Positions 50,040-59,247 of a stretch of DNA of 64,000 bases are shown one piece after another. The notes below the pieces were generated by a model, which ran no database searches, had not been told where the DNA came from, and was given only the letters and a program-made list of their open reading frames with translations. Numbering within the stretch: the stretch's first letter is position 1; each line of letters opens with the position of its first letter. The DNA is from Hanstruepera marina (GTDB lineage: Bacteria > Bacteroidota > Bacteroidia > Flavobacteriales > Flavobacteriaceae). The DNA is taken from contig NZ_JAINVX010000001.1 in assembly GCF_019880635.1 (NCBI RefSeq), positions 1,148,501-1,212,500 on the forward strand. The letters are read 5' to 3'. Both the position numbers and the translations under genes were made by a program.

Positions 50040-50885
50040 TTAATAATCGCCTAAAGTTTCTGGGTTTTGTGATAAACCAATTTCTAATTGTTCATCGTTT
50101 GGAGCTTTACCATGCCATGCATGTGTATGCATCATAAAGTCTACACCATTACCCATAACTGTTTTTAATAACACACAAACAGGTTTGCCTTGTCCGGTTT
50201 TAGATTTAGCTTCTGCCATACCTTTTAAAATGGACTCTATATCATTACCGTTTTCAATATCTACAACCGTCCAACCAAAGGCTTCAAATTTTGCTCTTAA
50301 ACTTCCCATTGGTAATACTGTGTCTGTAGAACCGTCAATCTGCTGACCATTTAAATCAACTGTAGCGATTAAATTATCTACTTGGTTGCCGGCAGCATAC
50401 ATTATGGCTTCCCAATTTTGACCTTCTTGTAATTCACCATCGCCATGTAAGCTATACACTAAATGGGAATCATTATTCAATTTTTTGGCTTGTGCTGCAC
50501 CAATGGCAACAGACATGCCTTGACCTAAAGAACCAGAGGCAATGCGTACACCAGGTAATCCTTCGTGTGTGGTTGGGTGCCCTTGTAATCGCGAGTTAAT
50601 TAAACGAAAGGTGTTAAGTTCATCAACAGGAAAGAAGCCAGAGCGTGCTAGGACGCTGTAGTAAACTGGTGAGATATGACCATTGGATAGGAAAAATAAA
50701 TCTTCGCCTATACCGTCCATATCAAAATCTGTGCTGTATTCCATGATGTCTTGATACAGTGCCACAAAAAATTCGGCACAGCCTAATGAGCCTCCAGGAT
50801 GACCTGAATTTACTTTGTGAACCATTCGTAAAATGTCTCTACGAACCTGTGTTGTTAAATCTTCTAATTGTTGTGTGCTTGGCAT
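50040..50885 (-). CDS. Transketolase, N-terminal subunit
   Basis: First half of the split enzyme, 281 residues, holding the thiamine pyrophosphate-binding domain: [51 protein letters not shown], and the TPP motif [17 protein letters not shown] with the [17 protein letters not shown] continuation. Metal and TPP residues are intact. The C-subunit gene follows downstream on the same strand, so both are made from one transcript. Confidence 0.94.
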   Translation of the reverse strand: MPSTQQLEDLTTQVRRDILRMVHKVNSGHPGGSLGCAEFFVALYQDIMEYSTDFDMDGIGEDLFFLSNGHISPVYYSVLARSGFFPVDELNTFRLINSRLQGHPTTHEGLPGVRIASGSLGQGMSVAIGAAQAKKLNNDSHLVYSLHGDGELQEGQNWEAIMYAAGNQVDNLIATVDLNGQQIDGSTDTVLPMGSLRAKFEAFGWTVVDIENGNDIESILKGMAEAKSKTGQGKPVCVLLKTVMGNGVDFMMHTHAWHGKAPNDEQLEIGLSQNPETLGDY

Positions 50886-51029
50886 GTTTAGGTAGTTAAA
50901 ATTTCAAGGGTCAAAAATAAGTTTTTATCATAGTTTATAAAAGAAAATAATTTGTATTGTTAACAAGGTATAGCTATTGTTAATAAGTTAATTTAATTAC
51001 AATTGTAATGCTTAAAATATTCAGATAAT

Positions 51030-51037
51030 TATCTTTG
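51030..51037 (+). promoter_or_regulatory. -7 promoter element TATCTTTG of tgt
   Basis: TATCTTTG matches TAnnTTTG and lies 21 bp before the ATG at 51059. The frame upstream of that ATG starts with a TTG inside the element, which is a further reason to prefer the ATG. Confidence 0.6.
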
Positions 51038-51058
51038 CGCCTTGATAGATTACAAGTC

Positions 51059-52189
51059 ATGAAATTCAATTTACTAGGTAACGATAAGCAAACTAAAGCA
51101 AGAGCAGGTGTTATAACAACTGACCATGGAACGATTGAGACGCCTATTTTTATGCCAGTAGGTACGGTTGCTACTGTTAAAGGTGTTCATCAACGCGAAT
51201 TAAAACAAGACATTAACCCAGATATTATATTGGGTAATACCTACCATTTATATTTACGCCCTCAAACAGATATTTTAGAGCAAGCGGGTGGATTGCATAA
51301 GTTTATGAATTGGGATCGCAATATTTTAACCGATTCTGGCGGATATCAAGTATATTCCTTATCTGCTAACAGAAAAATTAAAGAAGAAGGGGTAAAGTTC
51401 AAGAGTCATATTGATGGGAGTTACCACACATTTACTCCAGAAAATGTTATGGAAATTCAGCGTACAATAGGAGCTGATATAATAATGGCTTTTGATGAGT
51501 GTACACCTTATCCATGCGATTATAATTATGCCAAGCGTTCCATGCATATGACGCATCGTTGGCTGGATAGGTGCATAAACCATTTAGAGAAAACACATTT
51601 AAAGTATGATTATGACCAGGCATTTTTTCCAATTGTTCAAGGAAGTACCTATAAAGACTTAAGACAACAATCGGCAGAATATATAGCCAATGCTGGAGCC
51701 GTTGGTAATGCAATAGGTGGTCTATCGGTTGGTGAACCTGCAGAAGAAATGTATGCTATGACCGAAGTTGTTACGGCTATTCTTCCTGAAGATAAACCAC
51801 GATATCTAATGGGAGTTGGAACGCCAATTAACATTCTTGAAAATATTGCTTTAGGTATAGATATGTTTGATTGTGTTATGCCCACACGTAATGCAAGAAA
51901 TGGGATGTTGTTTACAGCTCACGGAACGATTAATATTAAAAATTTAAAGTGGAAAGACGACTTTTCACCTTTGGATGAAATGGGCATTACTTTTGTAGAT
52001 ACTGAATATACAAAAGCTTACGTACGACATTTATTTACGGTAAATGAACTTTTGGGAAAACAGATAGCAACCATACATAATTTAGGATTCTATTTATGGT
52101 TGGTTCGTGAAGCCAGAAAACATATATTAGCAGGAGATTTTTCGACTTGGAAAGATAAAATGGTTAAGCAAATGGACAACCGTTTGTAA
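51059..52189 (+). CDS. tgt: Queuine tRNA-ribosyltransferase
   Basis: Exchanges guanine-34 of Asn, Asp, His and Tyr tRNAs for a queuosine precursor. The ATG at 51059 (MKFNLLGNDKQTKARAG) is the start; the longer frame from 51035 begins with TTG inside the promoter. Active-site segments: GNTYHLYLRPQ, the nucleophile region ILTDSGGYQVYSL, DIIMAFDECTPYP, and GGLSVGEPAEEMYAM. VGTPINILENIALGIDMFDCVMPTRNARNG is the tRNA-binding stretch with the zinc region near the C-terminus. It starts an operon with the permease and transporter downstream. Confidence 0.96.
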   Translation: MKFNLLGNDKQTKARAGVITTDHGTIETPIFMPVGTVATVKGVHQRELKQDINPDIILGNTYHLYLRPQTDILEQAGGLHKFMNWDRNILTDSGGYQVYSLSANRKIKEEGVKFKSHIDGSYHTFTPENVMEIQRTIGADIIMAFDECTPYPCDYNYAKRSMHMTHRWLDRCINHLEKTHLKYDYDQAFFPIVQGSTYKDLRQQSAEYIANAGAVGNAIGGLSVGEPAEEMYAMTEVVTAILPEDKPRYLMGVGTPINILENIALGIDMFDCVMPTRNARNGMLFTAHGTINIKNLKWKDDFSPLDEMGITFVDTEYTKAYVRHLFTVNELLGKQIATIHNLGFYLWLVREARKHILAGDFSTWKDKMVKQMDNRL

Positions 52190-52195
52190 TAAAAA

Positions 52196-53272
52196 ATGAA
52201 GATATTAGATTGGTACATATTAAAACGGTATTTGTTCACATTTTTTATAATGTTACTATTGTTTATACCGATTGGTATAACTGTACATCTGGCAGAAAAA
52301 ATTGGTAAAATTTTAGAAAACGAGGTGCCTTTTAGTGAAGTAATGCTGTACTTTTTAGATTTCACTATTTATTTTGCACACTTACTATTTCCGCTTTTTC
52401 TTTTTTTGTCGGTTATTTGGTTTACTTCAAAATTGGCTAATAATACCGAAGTTATTGCATTTTTAAGTTCTGGTGTTTCATTTTCAAGATTTTTAAGACC
52501 ATACTTAATTGGTGCATTTATAGTTTCAATTTTGGCATTGGCATTAGGGCTGTATCTGGCTCCAAATGCAAGTAAAGGCTTTAATGATTTTAACTATAAA
52601 TATCTAAAATCAAACAAAAGCCCTGTTGATAATCGTAATGTGTATAGACAGATTAACGATAACGATTATATATATGTCAGTAGCTTTGATGCCAAACAAC
52701 AAAGTGGACAAAATTTTACATTAGAGCATTTTGAAAACAACAAAATGACTTATAAAATCAAGGCGAACTCCATTCGATTTGTAGAAAAAGATTCAACATA
52801 TAAGCTTCTCTCTTACCTTAAAAGAACTATTGGTGAAGATGGTGATATTTTAGAGTATACCAGACGGAAAGATACTGTGTTTCCGTTTGATTTAGAAGAT
52901 TTAACTCCAGTTGAATATATAGCCGAAACTTTACCGTATGGTGAACTAAATAGGTTTATTGAGAAAGAGGAAAAACGAGGATCTTCAAATATTAGCCGTT
53001 ATAAATTGGTTCAATATAGAAAATGGAGTTTGCCGGTTTCTGTCTTTATACTTACTATTATTGCTGTTGCAGTTTCTTCAATAAAAAGACGTGGCGGAAT
53101 GGGTGTCAACCTTGCGTTTGGTATTTGTATCGCTATGGTTTTTGTGTTTTTCGACAAAATTTTTGGAGTTTTAGCTGCGCAATCTGATTTTCCTCCTTTA
53201 GTTGCAGTATGGTTTCCTAATGTTTTATTCGGTATTTTAGCAGCATATTTGCTTTACAATGCAAAACGCTAA
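52196..53272 (+). CDS. LptF/LptG family LPS export permease
   Basis: A 358-residue inner-membrane permease of the YjgP/YjgQ family, which with LptB moves LPS from the inner membrane to the Lpt bridge. Three N-terminal membrane segments (LFTFFIMLLLFIPIGITVHLA, FAHLLFPLFLFLSVIWF, LIGAFIVSILALALGLYLA) and three C-terminal ones (WSLPVSVFILTIIAVAVSSI, GVNLAFGICIAMVFVFFDKIFG, LVAVWFPNVLFGILAAYLLY) flank a periplasmic beta-jellyroll. The segment NNTEVIAFLSSGVSFSRFL is the family signature. It is 6 bp after tgt. LptF and LptG are hard to tell apart by eye. Confidence 0.93.
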   Translation: MKILDWYILKRYLFTFFIMLLLFIPIGITVHLAEKIGKILENEVPFSEVMLYFLDFTIYFAHLLFPLFLFLSVIWFTSKLANNTEVIAFLSSGVSFSRFLRPYLIGAFIVSILALALGLYLAPNASKGFNDFNYKYLKSNKSPVDNRNVYRQINDNDYIYVSSFDAKQQSGQNFTLEHFENNKMTYKIKANSIRFVEKDSTYKLLSYLKRTIGEDGDILEYTRRKDTVFPFDLEDLTPVEYIAETLPYGELNRFIEKEEKRGSSNISRYKLVQYRKWSLPVSVFILTIIAVAVSSIKRRGGMGVNLAFGICIAMVFVFFDKIFGVLAAQSDFPPLVAVWFPNVLFGILAAYLLYNAKR

Positions 53273-54155
53273 ATTAAAGAATTACCTACATCTTCATGTA
53301 TTGGTTTTTATTGCTGGATTTACAGCAATATTAGGTCAGTTAATTACTATAGATGCTATTCCTTTGGTGTGGTATCGCATGCTTTTTGCTTTGGTTTTTA
53401 TGGCCTTATATATTATGTTTTCTAAAGCAAGAATTAGAATTTCTATTCGGTCTATTTTAAAGTTAAGTTTTGCAGGCATCATTATTGCTCTGCACTGGAT
53501 TACATTTTTTGCATCAATAAAAGAGTCTAACGTATCTATTGCTTTAGCTATGTTCTCAACTGGTGCTTTTTTCGCGTCATTAATTGAACCATTAATTTAT
53601 AAGCGTAGGATTATTTGGTATGAAATTATTTTTGGAATTATTGTAATAATAGGAGTATATATCATTACCCAAAGTGAGTTAGAATATCTTTTAGGCATCG
53701 TTTTAGGGATTATTTCAGCCTTTTTATCATCATTTTTTGCAGTTTTAAATGGTAAATTTTTAGAGCAGCATACGGCTACAGTTATCTCGTTTTACGAGTT
53801 TATAAGTGGAGTGGCATTTATCAGTCTGTACTTGCTGTTTTCCAATTCAGGATTTAATACAGATTTCTTTATTCTGCACGTTTCCGATATTGTTTACCTT
53901 TTAATTTTAGCATCAGTTTGTACAGCCTATGCTTTTATTGCCTCGGTTTATGTTATGCGTTATATAAGTCCTTACACTGTAGTGTTAACTTATAATTTAG
54001 AGCCGGTTTACGGAATTATTTTGGCTATTATTATTTTTCCTGAAAAAGAAAATATGAGTTTTAATTTTTATGTTGGAGCTATAATCGTTATTAGTGTGGT
54101 AATGCTTAACGGGATTTTAAAAAACTCAAAAAAGCTAAAAAGAAATCCAGCTTAA
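53259..54155 (+). CDS. EamA family DMT-type transporter
   Basis: A 298-residue inner-membrane transporter with ten hydrophobic segments in two EamA repeats. First repeat: LVFIAGFTAILGQLITIDAIPLVWYRMLFALVFMALYIMF; second: VLGIISAFLSSFFAVLNGKFLEQHTATVISFYEFISGVAFISLYLLF and LASVCTAYAFIASVYVMRYISPYTVVLTYNLEPVYGIILAIIIFPE. Exported metabolite unknown. The start overlaps the permease stop by 14 bp, indicating coupled translation. Confidence 0.92.
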   Translation: MQNAKLKNYLHLHVLVFIAGFTAILGQLITIDAIPLVWYRMLFALVFMALYIMFSKARIRISIRSILKLSFAGIIIALHWITFFASIKESNVSIALAMFSTGAFFASLIEPLIYKRRIIWYEIIFGIIVIIGVYIITQSELEYLLGIVLGIISAFLSSFFAVLNGKFLEQHTATVISFYEFISGVAFISLYLLFSNSGFNTDFFILHVSDIVYLLILASVCTAYAFIASVYVMRYISPYTVVLTYNLEPVYGIILAIIIFPEKENMSFNFYVGAIIVISVVMLNGILKNSKKLKRNPA

Positions 54156-54178
54156 TATTTTAAGACAATTAAAGTTTT

Positions 54179-54186
54179 TATATTTG
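54179..54186 (+). promoter_or_regulatory. -7 promoter element TATATTTG of accA
   Basis: Exact TAnnTTTG match, 30 bp before the accA ATG at 54217, in a 61-bp gap after the EamA gene. Confidence 0.6.
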
Positions 54187-54216
54187 TACACTAACTAAAT
54201 TTAATAACAAATTTCT

Positions 54217-55170
54217 ATGGAATATTTAGAATTTGAACTTCCGATAAAAGAACTTGAAGAGCAATTGCAAAAATGTCAAGTTATAGGCGAGGAGAGTGAT
54301 GTTGATGTTACGGAAACTTGCAAACAAATTGAAAAGAAATTAGTAGCGACTAAAAAAGATATATACAAAAACCTAACGCCTTGGCAGCGTGTGCAAATGT
54401 CACGTCATCCAAGTAGACCTTATACTTTAGATTATATAAAAGCCTTATGTGGCGATTCATTTTTAGAATTACATGGCGATAGAAATGTAAAGGACGATAA
54501 GGCTATGATTGGTGGTTTAGGTAAGATTGGCGACCAAAGTTTTATGATAGTTGGTCAACAAAAAGGATATAATACAAAAACCAGACAGTACCGTAATTTT
54601 GGAATGGCCAACCCAGAAGGATACCGAAAAGCACTGCGCTTAATGAAGTCTGCTGAAAAATTTGGAATTCCTGTAATAACCTTAATTGATACTCCGGGAG
54701 CTTATCCTGGTTTGGAAGCTGAAGAACGCGGACAAGGCGAGGCTATTGCAAGAAACATTCTTGAAATGACGCGTTTAAAAGTGCCAATTATTACCATAAT
54801 TATTGGAGAAGGAGCATCTGGAGGCGCTTTAGGTATTGGAGTAGGGGATAAAGTATTGATGCTTGAAAACACATGGTATTCGGTTATTTCACCAGAATCG
54901 TGTTCATCAATTTTATGGCGTAGCTGGGAATACAAAGAACAAGCCGCTGATGCTTTAAAATTAACTGCTGGTGACATGAAAAAAATGAAACTAGTGGACC
55001 AAATTATTAAAGAACCATTAGGTGGAGCACATAGCGATAGAGAAAAGACGTTTTTAGCTGTTCGCGACGCCATTTTAAAAACTCATGAAGAGCTAAAAAA
55101 CTTATCACCAAAAGATTTAGTTAATAATCGCATGGATAAGTATTTAGATATGGGGGTTTTTAAAGGATAA
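54217..55170 (+). CDS. accA: Acetyl-CoA carboxylase carboxyltransferase subunit alpha
   Basis: Alpha half of the carboxyltransferase that makes malonyl-CoA from acetyl-CoA and carboxybiotin. The 317 residues cover the family. Visible are [15 protein letters not shown] at the N-terminus, [21 protein letters not shown], the crotonase-fold segments [19 protein letters not shown] and [31 protein letters not shown], then [33 protein letters not shown] with the oxyanion glycines. Promoter upstream, terminator downstream. Confidence 0.97.
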   Translation: MEYLEFELPIKELEEQLQKCQVIGEESDVDVTETCKQIEKKLVATKKDIYKNLTPWQRVQMSRHPSRPYTLDYIKALCGDSFLELHGDRNVKDDKAMIGGLGKIGDQSFMIVGQQKGYNTKTRQYRNFGMANPEGYRKALRLMKSAEKFGIPVITLIDTPGAYPGLEAEERGQGEAIARNILEMTRLKVPIITIIIGEGASGGALGIGVGDKVLMLENTWYSVISPESCSSILWRSWEYKEQAADALKLTAGDMKKMKLVDQIIKEPLGGAHSDREKTFLAVRDAILKTHEELKNLSPKDLVNNRMDKYLDMGVFKG

Positions 55171-55194
55171 CTACCTAATAATCATAGAAACTTA

Positions 55195-55225
55195 AAATCT
55201 GGAATGGCAAGTTTCAGATTTTTTT
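55195..55225 (+). terminator. Terminator hairpin after accA
   Basis: AAATCTG (55195-55201) pairs with CAGATTT (55215-55221), extended inward by A-T and one G-T pair, and a T-run follows. Somewhat weak stem. Confidence 0.6.
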
Positions 55226-55338
55226 ATGCTTATCAACAATATTTTTAACTTATTAACAGTTAGTTTGTTAACTTATGGTTAACAATGAAGGACTAACAAT
55301 ACTAAAAAAATAACATTGTTTTATTTACTTTCGTCTGC

Positions 55339-56874
55339 ATGAAACAACCTAACCAAATAAAAGGCTACCAAGTCGATAAAAGCACGATAATAAATCTAGA
55401 AAAAGGAAAAATACCACCACAAGCTATTGATTTAGAAGAGGTTGTGCTTGGTGCTATGATGATTGACAAAAAAGGCGTTGATGAGGTTATCGATATTTTA
55501 AGCCCTGAAGCTTTTTACAAGGAAGCACATCAGCATATATTTGAAGCGGTTTTTCAATTGTTCGAAAATAGTGAACCTATTGACTTATTAACCGTTTCAA
55601 GCCAGTTAAAGAAAAACTTGAAGTTGGATTTGGTTGGTGGTGATTTTTATCTCATTTCTTTAACCCAAAAAGTATCGTCTTCTGCACATATTGAGTTCCA
55701 TGCAAGAATTATTTTGCAAAAATATATTCAGCGTAGTCTTATAAAAATTTCATCGGAAATTATTGAAGACTCCTACGATGAAACTCAAGATGTTTTTGAT
55801 TTATTGGATAAAGCTGAAGCAAAACTGTATGAGGTTACACAAGGAAATATTAAGAAGTCCAGTGAAACTGCCCAAAGTTTGGTAATTCAAGCTAAAAAGA
55901 AAATTGAAGAAATTTCAAATAAAGAGGGCTTAAGTGGTATTCCAACAGGCTTTTCAAAGTTAGATAAACTAACTTCTGGATGGCAGGATTCCGATCTAAT
56001 TATTGTTGCTGCTCGTCCTGGTATGGGTAAAACGGCTTTAACATTATCAATGGCTAGAAATATTGCTGTTGACCAAAATATTCCGGTAGCATTTTTCTCT
56101 TTAGAGATGGCCTCTGTGCAGTTAATTACACGTTTGATCTCTAGTGAAACAGGTCTGTCTTCAGAAAAATTAAGAACAGGTAAACTAGAGAAGCACGAGT
56201 GGGAACAGTTAAACGTAAAGGTGAAAGGATTAGAAAAGGCACCTTTGTTTATTGATGATACACCCTCGTTATCCATTTTCGACTTAAGAGCCAAGGCAAG
56301 ACGTTTAGCTTCACAACATGGTATCCGATTGATAATAATTGATTACTTGCAATTAATGACAGCAGGTGGAAGTCAAAAAGGAGGTAACCGTGAACAAGAA
56401 ATATCAACTATTTCCAGAAACCTGAAAGCTTTAGCAAAAGAATTAAGTGTTCCTGTAATAGCCTTATCACAGTTATCACGTGCTGTGGAAACACGAGGAG
56501 GCAGTAAGCGTCCTTTACTTTCAGACTTACGTGAATCAGGAGCGATAGAGCAGGATGCCGATATTGTAAGTTTCATCTACAGACCTGAATATTATAAAAT
56601 TGATGAATGGGACGATGAAGAGCGATCACCTACTGAAGGTCAAGCGGAATTTATAGTAGCAAAACACAGAAATGGTGGACTAGATAATATTCGGTTAAAA
56701 TTTATTGGGCATTTAGGTAAGTTTGATAATTTAGATGATTTTGATTCACCTTTTGACCAGGAGTTCCATTCTAAAATGAATGCAGCAGCAAACGATAATA
56801 CGTTTAAGCCTGATAATTTCCCCAGTCCAGATGATGCTTTTGGTTCTCCTGATGATAATGATGTTCCATTCTAA
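55339..56874 (+). CDS. dnaB: Replicative DNA helicase DnaB
   Basis: Hexameric 5'-3' helicase of the replication fork. At 511 residues it has the N-terminal collar domain (PQAIDLEEVVLGAMMIDKKGVDEVIDIL) and the RecA-like motor: ARPGMGKTALTLSMARN is Walker A (residues 225-232), PVAFFSLEMASVQLITRLIS, the Walker B strand IRLIIIDYLQLMTAG, VPVIALSQLSRAVETRGG and RPLLSDLRESGAIEQDADIVSFIYRPEYY with the arginine finger. The C-terminus ends in an acidic, D-rich tail. No intein is present. A -7-like TACTTTCG lies just upstream. Confidence 0.97.
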   Translation: MKQPNQIKGYQVDKSTIINLEKGKIPPQAIDLEEVVLGAMMIDKKGVDEVIDILSPEAFYKEAHQHIFEAVFQLFENSEPIDLLTVSSQLKKNLKLDLVGGDFYLISLTQKVSSSAHIEFHARIILQKYIQRSLIKISSEIIEDSYDETQDVFDLLDKAEAKLYEVTQGNIKKSSETAQSLVIQAKKKIEEISNKEGLSGIPTGFSKLDKLTSGWQDSDLIIVAARPGMGKTALTLSMARNIAVDQNIPVAFFSLEMASVQLITRLISSETGLSSEKLRTGKLEKHEWEQLNVKVKGLEKAPLFIDDTPSLSIFDLRAKARRLASQHGIRLIIIDYLQLMTAGGSQKGGNREQEISTISRNLKALAKELSVPVIALSQLSRAVETRGGSKRPLLSDLRESGAIEQDADIVSFIYRPEYYKIDEWDDEERSPTEGQAEFIVAKHRNGGLDNIRLKFIGHLGKFDNLDDFDSPFDQEFHSKMNAAANDNTFKPDNFPSPDDAFGSPDDNDVPF

Positions 56875-56904
56875 ACTTTTATAATAAAGTTTCAAAACCC
56901 TACT

Positions 56905-57924
56905 ATGAACGAGCGACGCACTACCAATATTTTGTTACTAATTATTGTAATTCCGTTAGTTTTTTACTTATTAAAAATATTGGGCTTTATTTTTATACCT
57001 CTTATTTTTTCCATGTTTATTGCTTTGCTGTTTTTACCGCTAATGCGTTGGTTAGGAAAAAAAAACGTACCTAAAGCGGCTAGCATAATTATAGTGGTTT
57101 TAATTATAGCGGGTGGATTAAAAATTGGGGCAGAATTAGTTCAAATATCAAGCCGTGAAGTTTTGAATTCTGAAACTGATTTTTTTGTAAAGGCTGAAGA
57201 AAAATTTGACATGTTGCTGCTTACCGCTCAAGAAACATTTGGTTTTCAAATAGAAGACAAACAAAGTGTTTTAAAAGAATTTGTTCATACAGAAAATATT
57301 AGTGTAACCATAGATTTTGTTAGAAGAACCACGACCATGATTTTAATGACTGCTTTTTTTGTGGTACTTTGGTTAGCAGAATCCATCAATATACAAAAGG
57401 TTTTAAATACCATAGTTTTAAAGCAAAAACACACTTCTGTAAAAACCTTTGTTAAGATTGAAAAAGATCTTATAACATTTATAAAGGTTAAGTTTTTGGT
57501 AAGTGCGGCAACAGGAATAGGAACAGGCTTGGCTTGTTACTTTTTTGATGTAAGTTTTCCTATATTTTGGGGACTTTTTGCGTTCCTGATTAATTTTGTG
57601 CAAATGGTTGGTTCTATAATAACGGTAGTGTTGTTGTCAGTATTTGCATTTATTGAGTTAGACCCAACAAGTACTTTATTCTTTTTTATTGTTACCATAA
57701 CGGGTGTTCAGGTGTTGTTTGGTAGCATTTTGGAACCTATTTTTATGGGGAAATCATTTTCATTAAACGTTATCACAGTATTGGTTATGCTTATGCTCTG
57801 GGGTTACATTTGGGGAGTTCCTGGATTAATCATGTCGATACCTATTACTGTATTTATTAAAATCATGTTAGAACAATTTCCTAATACAAAGGTTATTGCC
57901 AATTTATTATCAGGTAAACATTAG
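56905..57924 (+). CDS. AI-2E family permease (TqsA/YdiK-like)
   Basis: A 339-residue polytopic inner-membrane protein with seven to eight hydrophobic segments (ILLLIIVIPLVFYLLKILGFIFIPLIFSMFIALLFLPLM at the N-terminus, then AASIIIVVLIIAGGLKIGAELV). The family signature is in the C-terminal half: VKFLVSAATGIGTGLACYFFDVSFPIFWGLFAFLINFVQMVGSIITVV, then GVPGLIMSIPITVFIKIML. AI-2E proteins export autoinducer or ions in various species; substrate here unknown. It starts 30 bp after dnaB. Confidence 0.92.
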   Translation: MNERRTTNILLLIIVIPLVFYLLKILGFIFIPLIFSMFIALLFLPLMRWLGKKNVPKAASIIIVVLIIAGGLKIGAELVQISSREVLNSETDFFVKAEEKFDMLLLTAQETFGFQIEDKQSVLKEFVHTENISVTIDFVRRTTTMILMTAFFVVLWLAESINIQKVLNTIVLKQKHTSVKTFVKIEKDLITFIKVKFLVSAATGIGTGLACYFFDVSFPIFWGLFAFLINFVQMVGSIITVVLLSVFAFIELDPTSTLFFFIVTITGVQVLFGSILEPIFMGKSFSLNVITVLVMLMLWGYIWGVPGLIMSIPITVFIKIMLEQFPNTKVIANLLSGKH

Positions 57925-57990
57925 TGTTTTACTTGGTTAAAATTATTTTAAAAGCAGTATGAAGGGGTATTTTTTCAGTATATTTCACCT

Positions 57991-59247
57991 ATGAAAAAGT
58001 TAAGCCTCATAGTTTTCTTATTGGTATCACTAAATACTTTTGCGTCTTACATACTTATTCCTATGGATGCCGAAGGCCAACAAAATCATTTAAAGGCTTA
58101 TGGGATTACCTATTGGACTCTTCAACAGCAACTAAAAGTAAAATGGCTTTTAAATTATAGAGGAGGTTCATTCTTATTGCCAGATTCCGAACGTATTCAA
58201 CGCGAATGTCAGATAAGAGGTGTATCGTTTGAAGTGTTGTCCAATGCTAGAGCAGAGTCTATTTTAGAGGAAATTAGCAGTCCAAGCAAGAACATGGAAG
58301 CGGTAGTCTTAGAAAAAGCACCAAAAATAGCAGTTTATACTCCCAAAGGTAAATTACCATGGGATGATGCAGTAACTATGGTTTTAACCTATGCTGAAAT
58401 TCCTTATGAAACGGTTTATGATGAAGAGGTTTTAAATGATGGTTTGTTGTTATTTGATTGGTTGCATTTGCACCATGAAGATTTTACAGGTCAATATGGA
58501 AAGTTTTATGGTAATTATAGAACTGCGGCTTGGTATATTGAAGAAAAGAAAGAAGCTGAAGCATTGGCTACGCGATTGGGATACGGGAAAGTTTCTGAAG
58601 AAAAATTAGCTGTATCAAAAAAAATACGGGATTATGTTATTGGAGGCGGATTTATGTTTGCCATGTGTAGTGCGACAGATAGTTTTGATATAGCTATATC
58701 TGCTGAAGGTGTAGATATTTGTGAACCGATGTTTGATGGCGATCCTAGTGAACCTAATTATCAATCCAAAATAGATTATAGCAAAACTTTTGCTTTTAAA
58801 GATTTTACGCTAGAGCGCAACCCATTGGTTTATGAATTTTCTTCAATTGATATGACCCAAAAACGTAGAATACCTAAAATGACCGACTATTTTACATTAA
58901 TGGATTTTTCAGCAAAATGGGATCCTATTCCAACTATGTTATGTCAAAATCACACTGCTTTAGTTAAAGGGTTTATGGGGCAAACAACCTCTTTTACTAG
59001 AAATGAAATTAAATCGAATGTTCTTGTTCTAGGTGAAAACCGAACTAATGGTGAAGCCAAATATATTCATGGAATTAAAGGGAAAGGCTTTTTTACTTTT
59101 TATGGTGGCCACGATCCTGAAGATTATACACATAGGGTTGGTGATCCAAAAACTGAATTGGAATTATACCCAACATCACCTGGTTATCGCTTAATTTTGA
59201 ATAACGTATTATTTCCTGCCGCTAGAAAGAAAAAACAAAAAACCTAA
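57991..59247 (+). CDS. Secreted conserved protein of unclear function, often labelled asparagine synthetase B in Flavobacteriia
   Basis: A 418-residue exported protein: signal KKLSLIVFLLVSLNTFAS, then YILIPMDAEGQQNHLKAYGITYWTLQQQ. From memory, homologues in Flavobacteriia are often annotated as asparagine synthetase B, but I see no glutaminase Cys at the mature N-terminus and no synthetase SGGxDS motif. The middle (KIAVYTPKGKLPWDDAVTMVLTYAEIPYETVYDEEVLNDG to DYVIGGGFMFAMCSATDSFD) has the strand-Cys-helix look of a class I glutamine amidotransferase-like or DUF4350 fold, and FFTFYGGHDPEDYTHRVGD is the late histidine part. The product is probably periplasmic; function unknown. Confidence 0.6.
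   Translation: MKKLSLIVFLLVSLNTFASYILIPMDAEGQQNHLKAYGITYWTLQQQLKVKWLLNYRGGSFLLPDSERIQRECQIRGVSFEVLSNARAESILEEISSPSKNMEAVVLEKAPKIAVYTPKGKLPWDDAVTMVLTYAEIPYETVYDEEVLNDGLLLFDWLHLHHEDFTGQYGKFYGNYRTAAWYIEEKKEAEALATRLGYGKVSEEKLAVSKKIRDYVIGGGFMFAMCSATDSFDIAISAEGVDICEPMFDGDPSEPNYQSKIDYSKTFAFKDFTLERNPLVYEFSSIDMTQKRRIPKMTDYFTLMDFSAKWDPIPTMLCQNHTALVKGFMGQTTSFTRNEIKSNVLVLGENRTNGEAKYIHGIKGKGFFTFYGGHDPEDYTHRVGDPKTELELYPTSPGYRLILNNVLFPAARKKKQKT

Noticed and set aside
49067-50885. Transketolase split interpreted as a frameshift or assembly error
   Set aside because: Each half has a proper start and stop and the split is at the domain border known in Bacteroidota.
51359-51713. Minus-strand open frames inside tgt
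   Set aside because: They are shadows of a strongly conserved coding gene and lack any start context or family similarity.
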